Below are positions 5,177 to 5,557 of a DNA stretch of 5,557 nucleotides, piece by piece. A program made the position numbers and the translations under genes. Origin of the DNA: an uncultured Legionellales bacterium (GTDB lineage Bacteria > Pseudomonadota > Gammaproteobacteria > UBA1113); contig CAMFJO010000073.1 in the NCBI GenBank assembly GCA_945956945.1, forward strand, positions 1 through 5,557, read 5' to 3'. The stretch's first letter is position 1, and the number at the start of each line of letters is the position of its first letter. Below the pieces are notes generated by a model that saw only the letters and a list, made by a program, of their open reading frames with translations, did no database searches and was not told the origin of the DNA.

Positions 5177-5557
5177 ATGATAGAGACAATGGTCAAGGTG
5201 AATTCTAAGCATCCTATACAAAGCTTTATGAAGCGCATTTTTGACTTATTCTTTTCAGCATTATTGGTTCCCCTATTTATTTTACTGTGCCCTATTATCG
5301 GACTACTGATTAAACTGGATTCTGCCGGCCCCATTTTTTATAAAGATGAGCGTATGGGGCGTTGGGGTAAGCCTTTCAAGTGCTGGAAATTTCGTACGAT
5401 GGTAGTGAATGCTGATGCACGTAGTTTAGCCTTAAGTGCTCAAGATGAACGAATTACCCGTATAGGACAATGGCTGCGTAAAACCAGTTTAGACGAGCTA
5501 CCCCAGATTATAAATATCTTTTGTGGGCAAATGTCTTTTGTGGGTCCTAGACCGCCC
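5177..5557 (+). CDS. Bacterial sugar transferase (polyprenyl-phosphate sugar-1-phosphate transferase), 3' end cut by window
   Basis: This is the first 127 residues of a PF02397-type enzyme, which moves a sugar-1-phosphate from a nucleotide sugar to undecaprenyl phosphate at the inner membrane to start a glycan (O-antigen, capsule, exopolysaccharide or glycoprotein). Seen are a short N-tail, then KRIFD (19-23), the family's membrane-entry motif, and a hydrophobic helix (24-45) with Pro32 and Pro39 as likely breaks for a re-entrant helix. [12 protein letters not shown] (51-62), FKCWKFRTM (67-75), [20 protein letters not shown] (92-111) and MSFVGPRP (119-126) follow. Asp106-Glu107 is the catalytic pair of PglC-like enzymes. 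The N-terminus has no multi-helix domain, so it looks like the small monotopic form (PglC, or the C-terminal half of WcaJ) rather than full WbaP. The sugar cannot be told. ATG 5177 has only a weak AGG/GGCGG site upstream; ATG 5189 or 5228 are alternatives. Confidence 0.92.
   Translation, partial: MIETMVKVNSKHPIQSFMKRIFDLFFSALLVPLFILLCPIIGLLIKLDSAGPIFYKDERMGRWGKPFKCWKFRTMVVNADARSLALSAQDERITRIGQWLRKTSLDELPQIINIFCGQMSFVGPRPP

Noticed and set aside
5134..5334. 66-codon minus-strand ORF opposite the start of the sugar transferase
   Set aside because: The + strand frame matches a known enzyme family through the window end; the antisense product has no recognisable motif.

Overview
The window is the end of the spc operon and the whole alpha operon of a gammaproteobacterium, followed by the start of an unrelated sugar-transferase gene. 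All genes lie on the + strand. The order is rplO (3' end)-secY-rpmJ-rpsM-rpsK-rpsD-rpoA-rplQ, with rpmJ directly between secY and rpsM and no adk, map or infA inserted. That is the classic gammaproteobacterial order, and the proteins read as close relatives of the E. coli ones. Synonymous codon choice is fairly AT-rich and several near-invariant motifs are altered. This would suit a Legionellales/Coxiellaceae-like or host-associated lineage, but that placement is inference and no search was run.

Layout: 1-270 is the L15 C-terminal part. 329-1657 is SecY, the ten-helix translocon channel. 1734-1847 is the 37-residue L36, with its zinc-ribbon Cys/Cys/Cys/His set. 1848-1944 is the alpha-operon leader, with a strong hairpin placed like the S4-binding translational operator of E. 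coli. 1945-2313 is S13, 2346-2738 S11, 2852-3472 S4, 3491-4573 RNA polymerase alpha and 4698-5084 L17. A hairpin and T run after rplQ probably end the operon. From 5177 to the window edge is the 5' part of a polyprenyl-phosphate sugar-1-phosphate transferase, which starts a new functional unit (surface glycan synthesis).

The genes work together as the standard growth-rate-controlled translation, transcription and secretion block. S13, S11 and S4 are 30S proteins, L15, L17 and L36 are 50S proteins, RpoA nucleates RNA polymerase assembly and SecY forms the protein-export pore. S4 is expected to repress the alpha operon by binding the leader before rpsM.

I see no wholly new system. Most of the unusual content is in the spacers, which are longer than in E. 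coli. The rpoA-rplQ gap holds a 77-nt near-perfect palindrome (4578-4654), part of which recurs after rplQ. Three spacers carry short ORFs that abut the flanking genes. In the proteins, SecY has two acidic residues in the normally invariant lateral-gate motif of TM2, RpoA has an approximately 28-residue Ala/Lys/Glu-rich C-terminal extension, and S13 has lost its basic tail.
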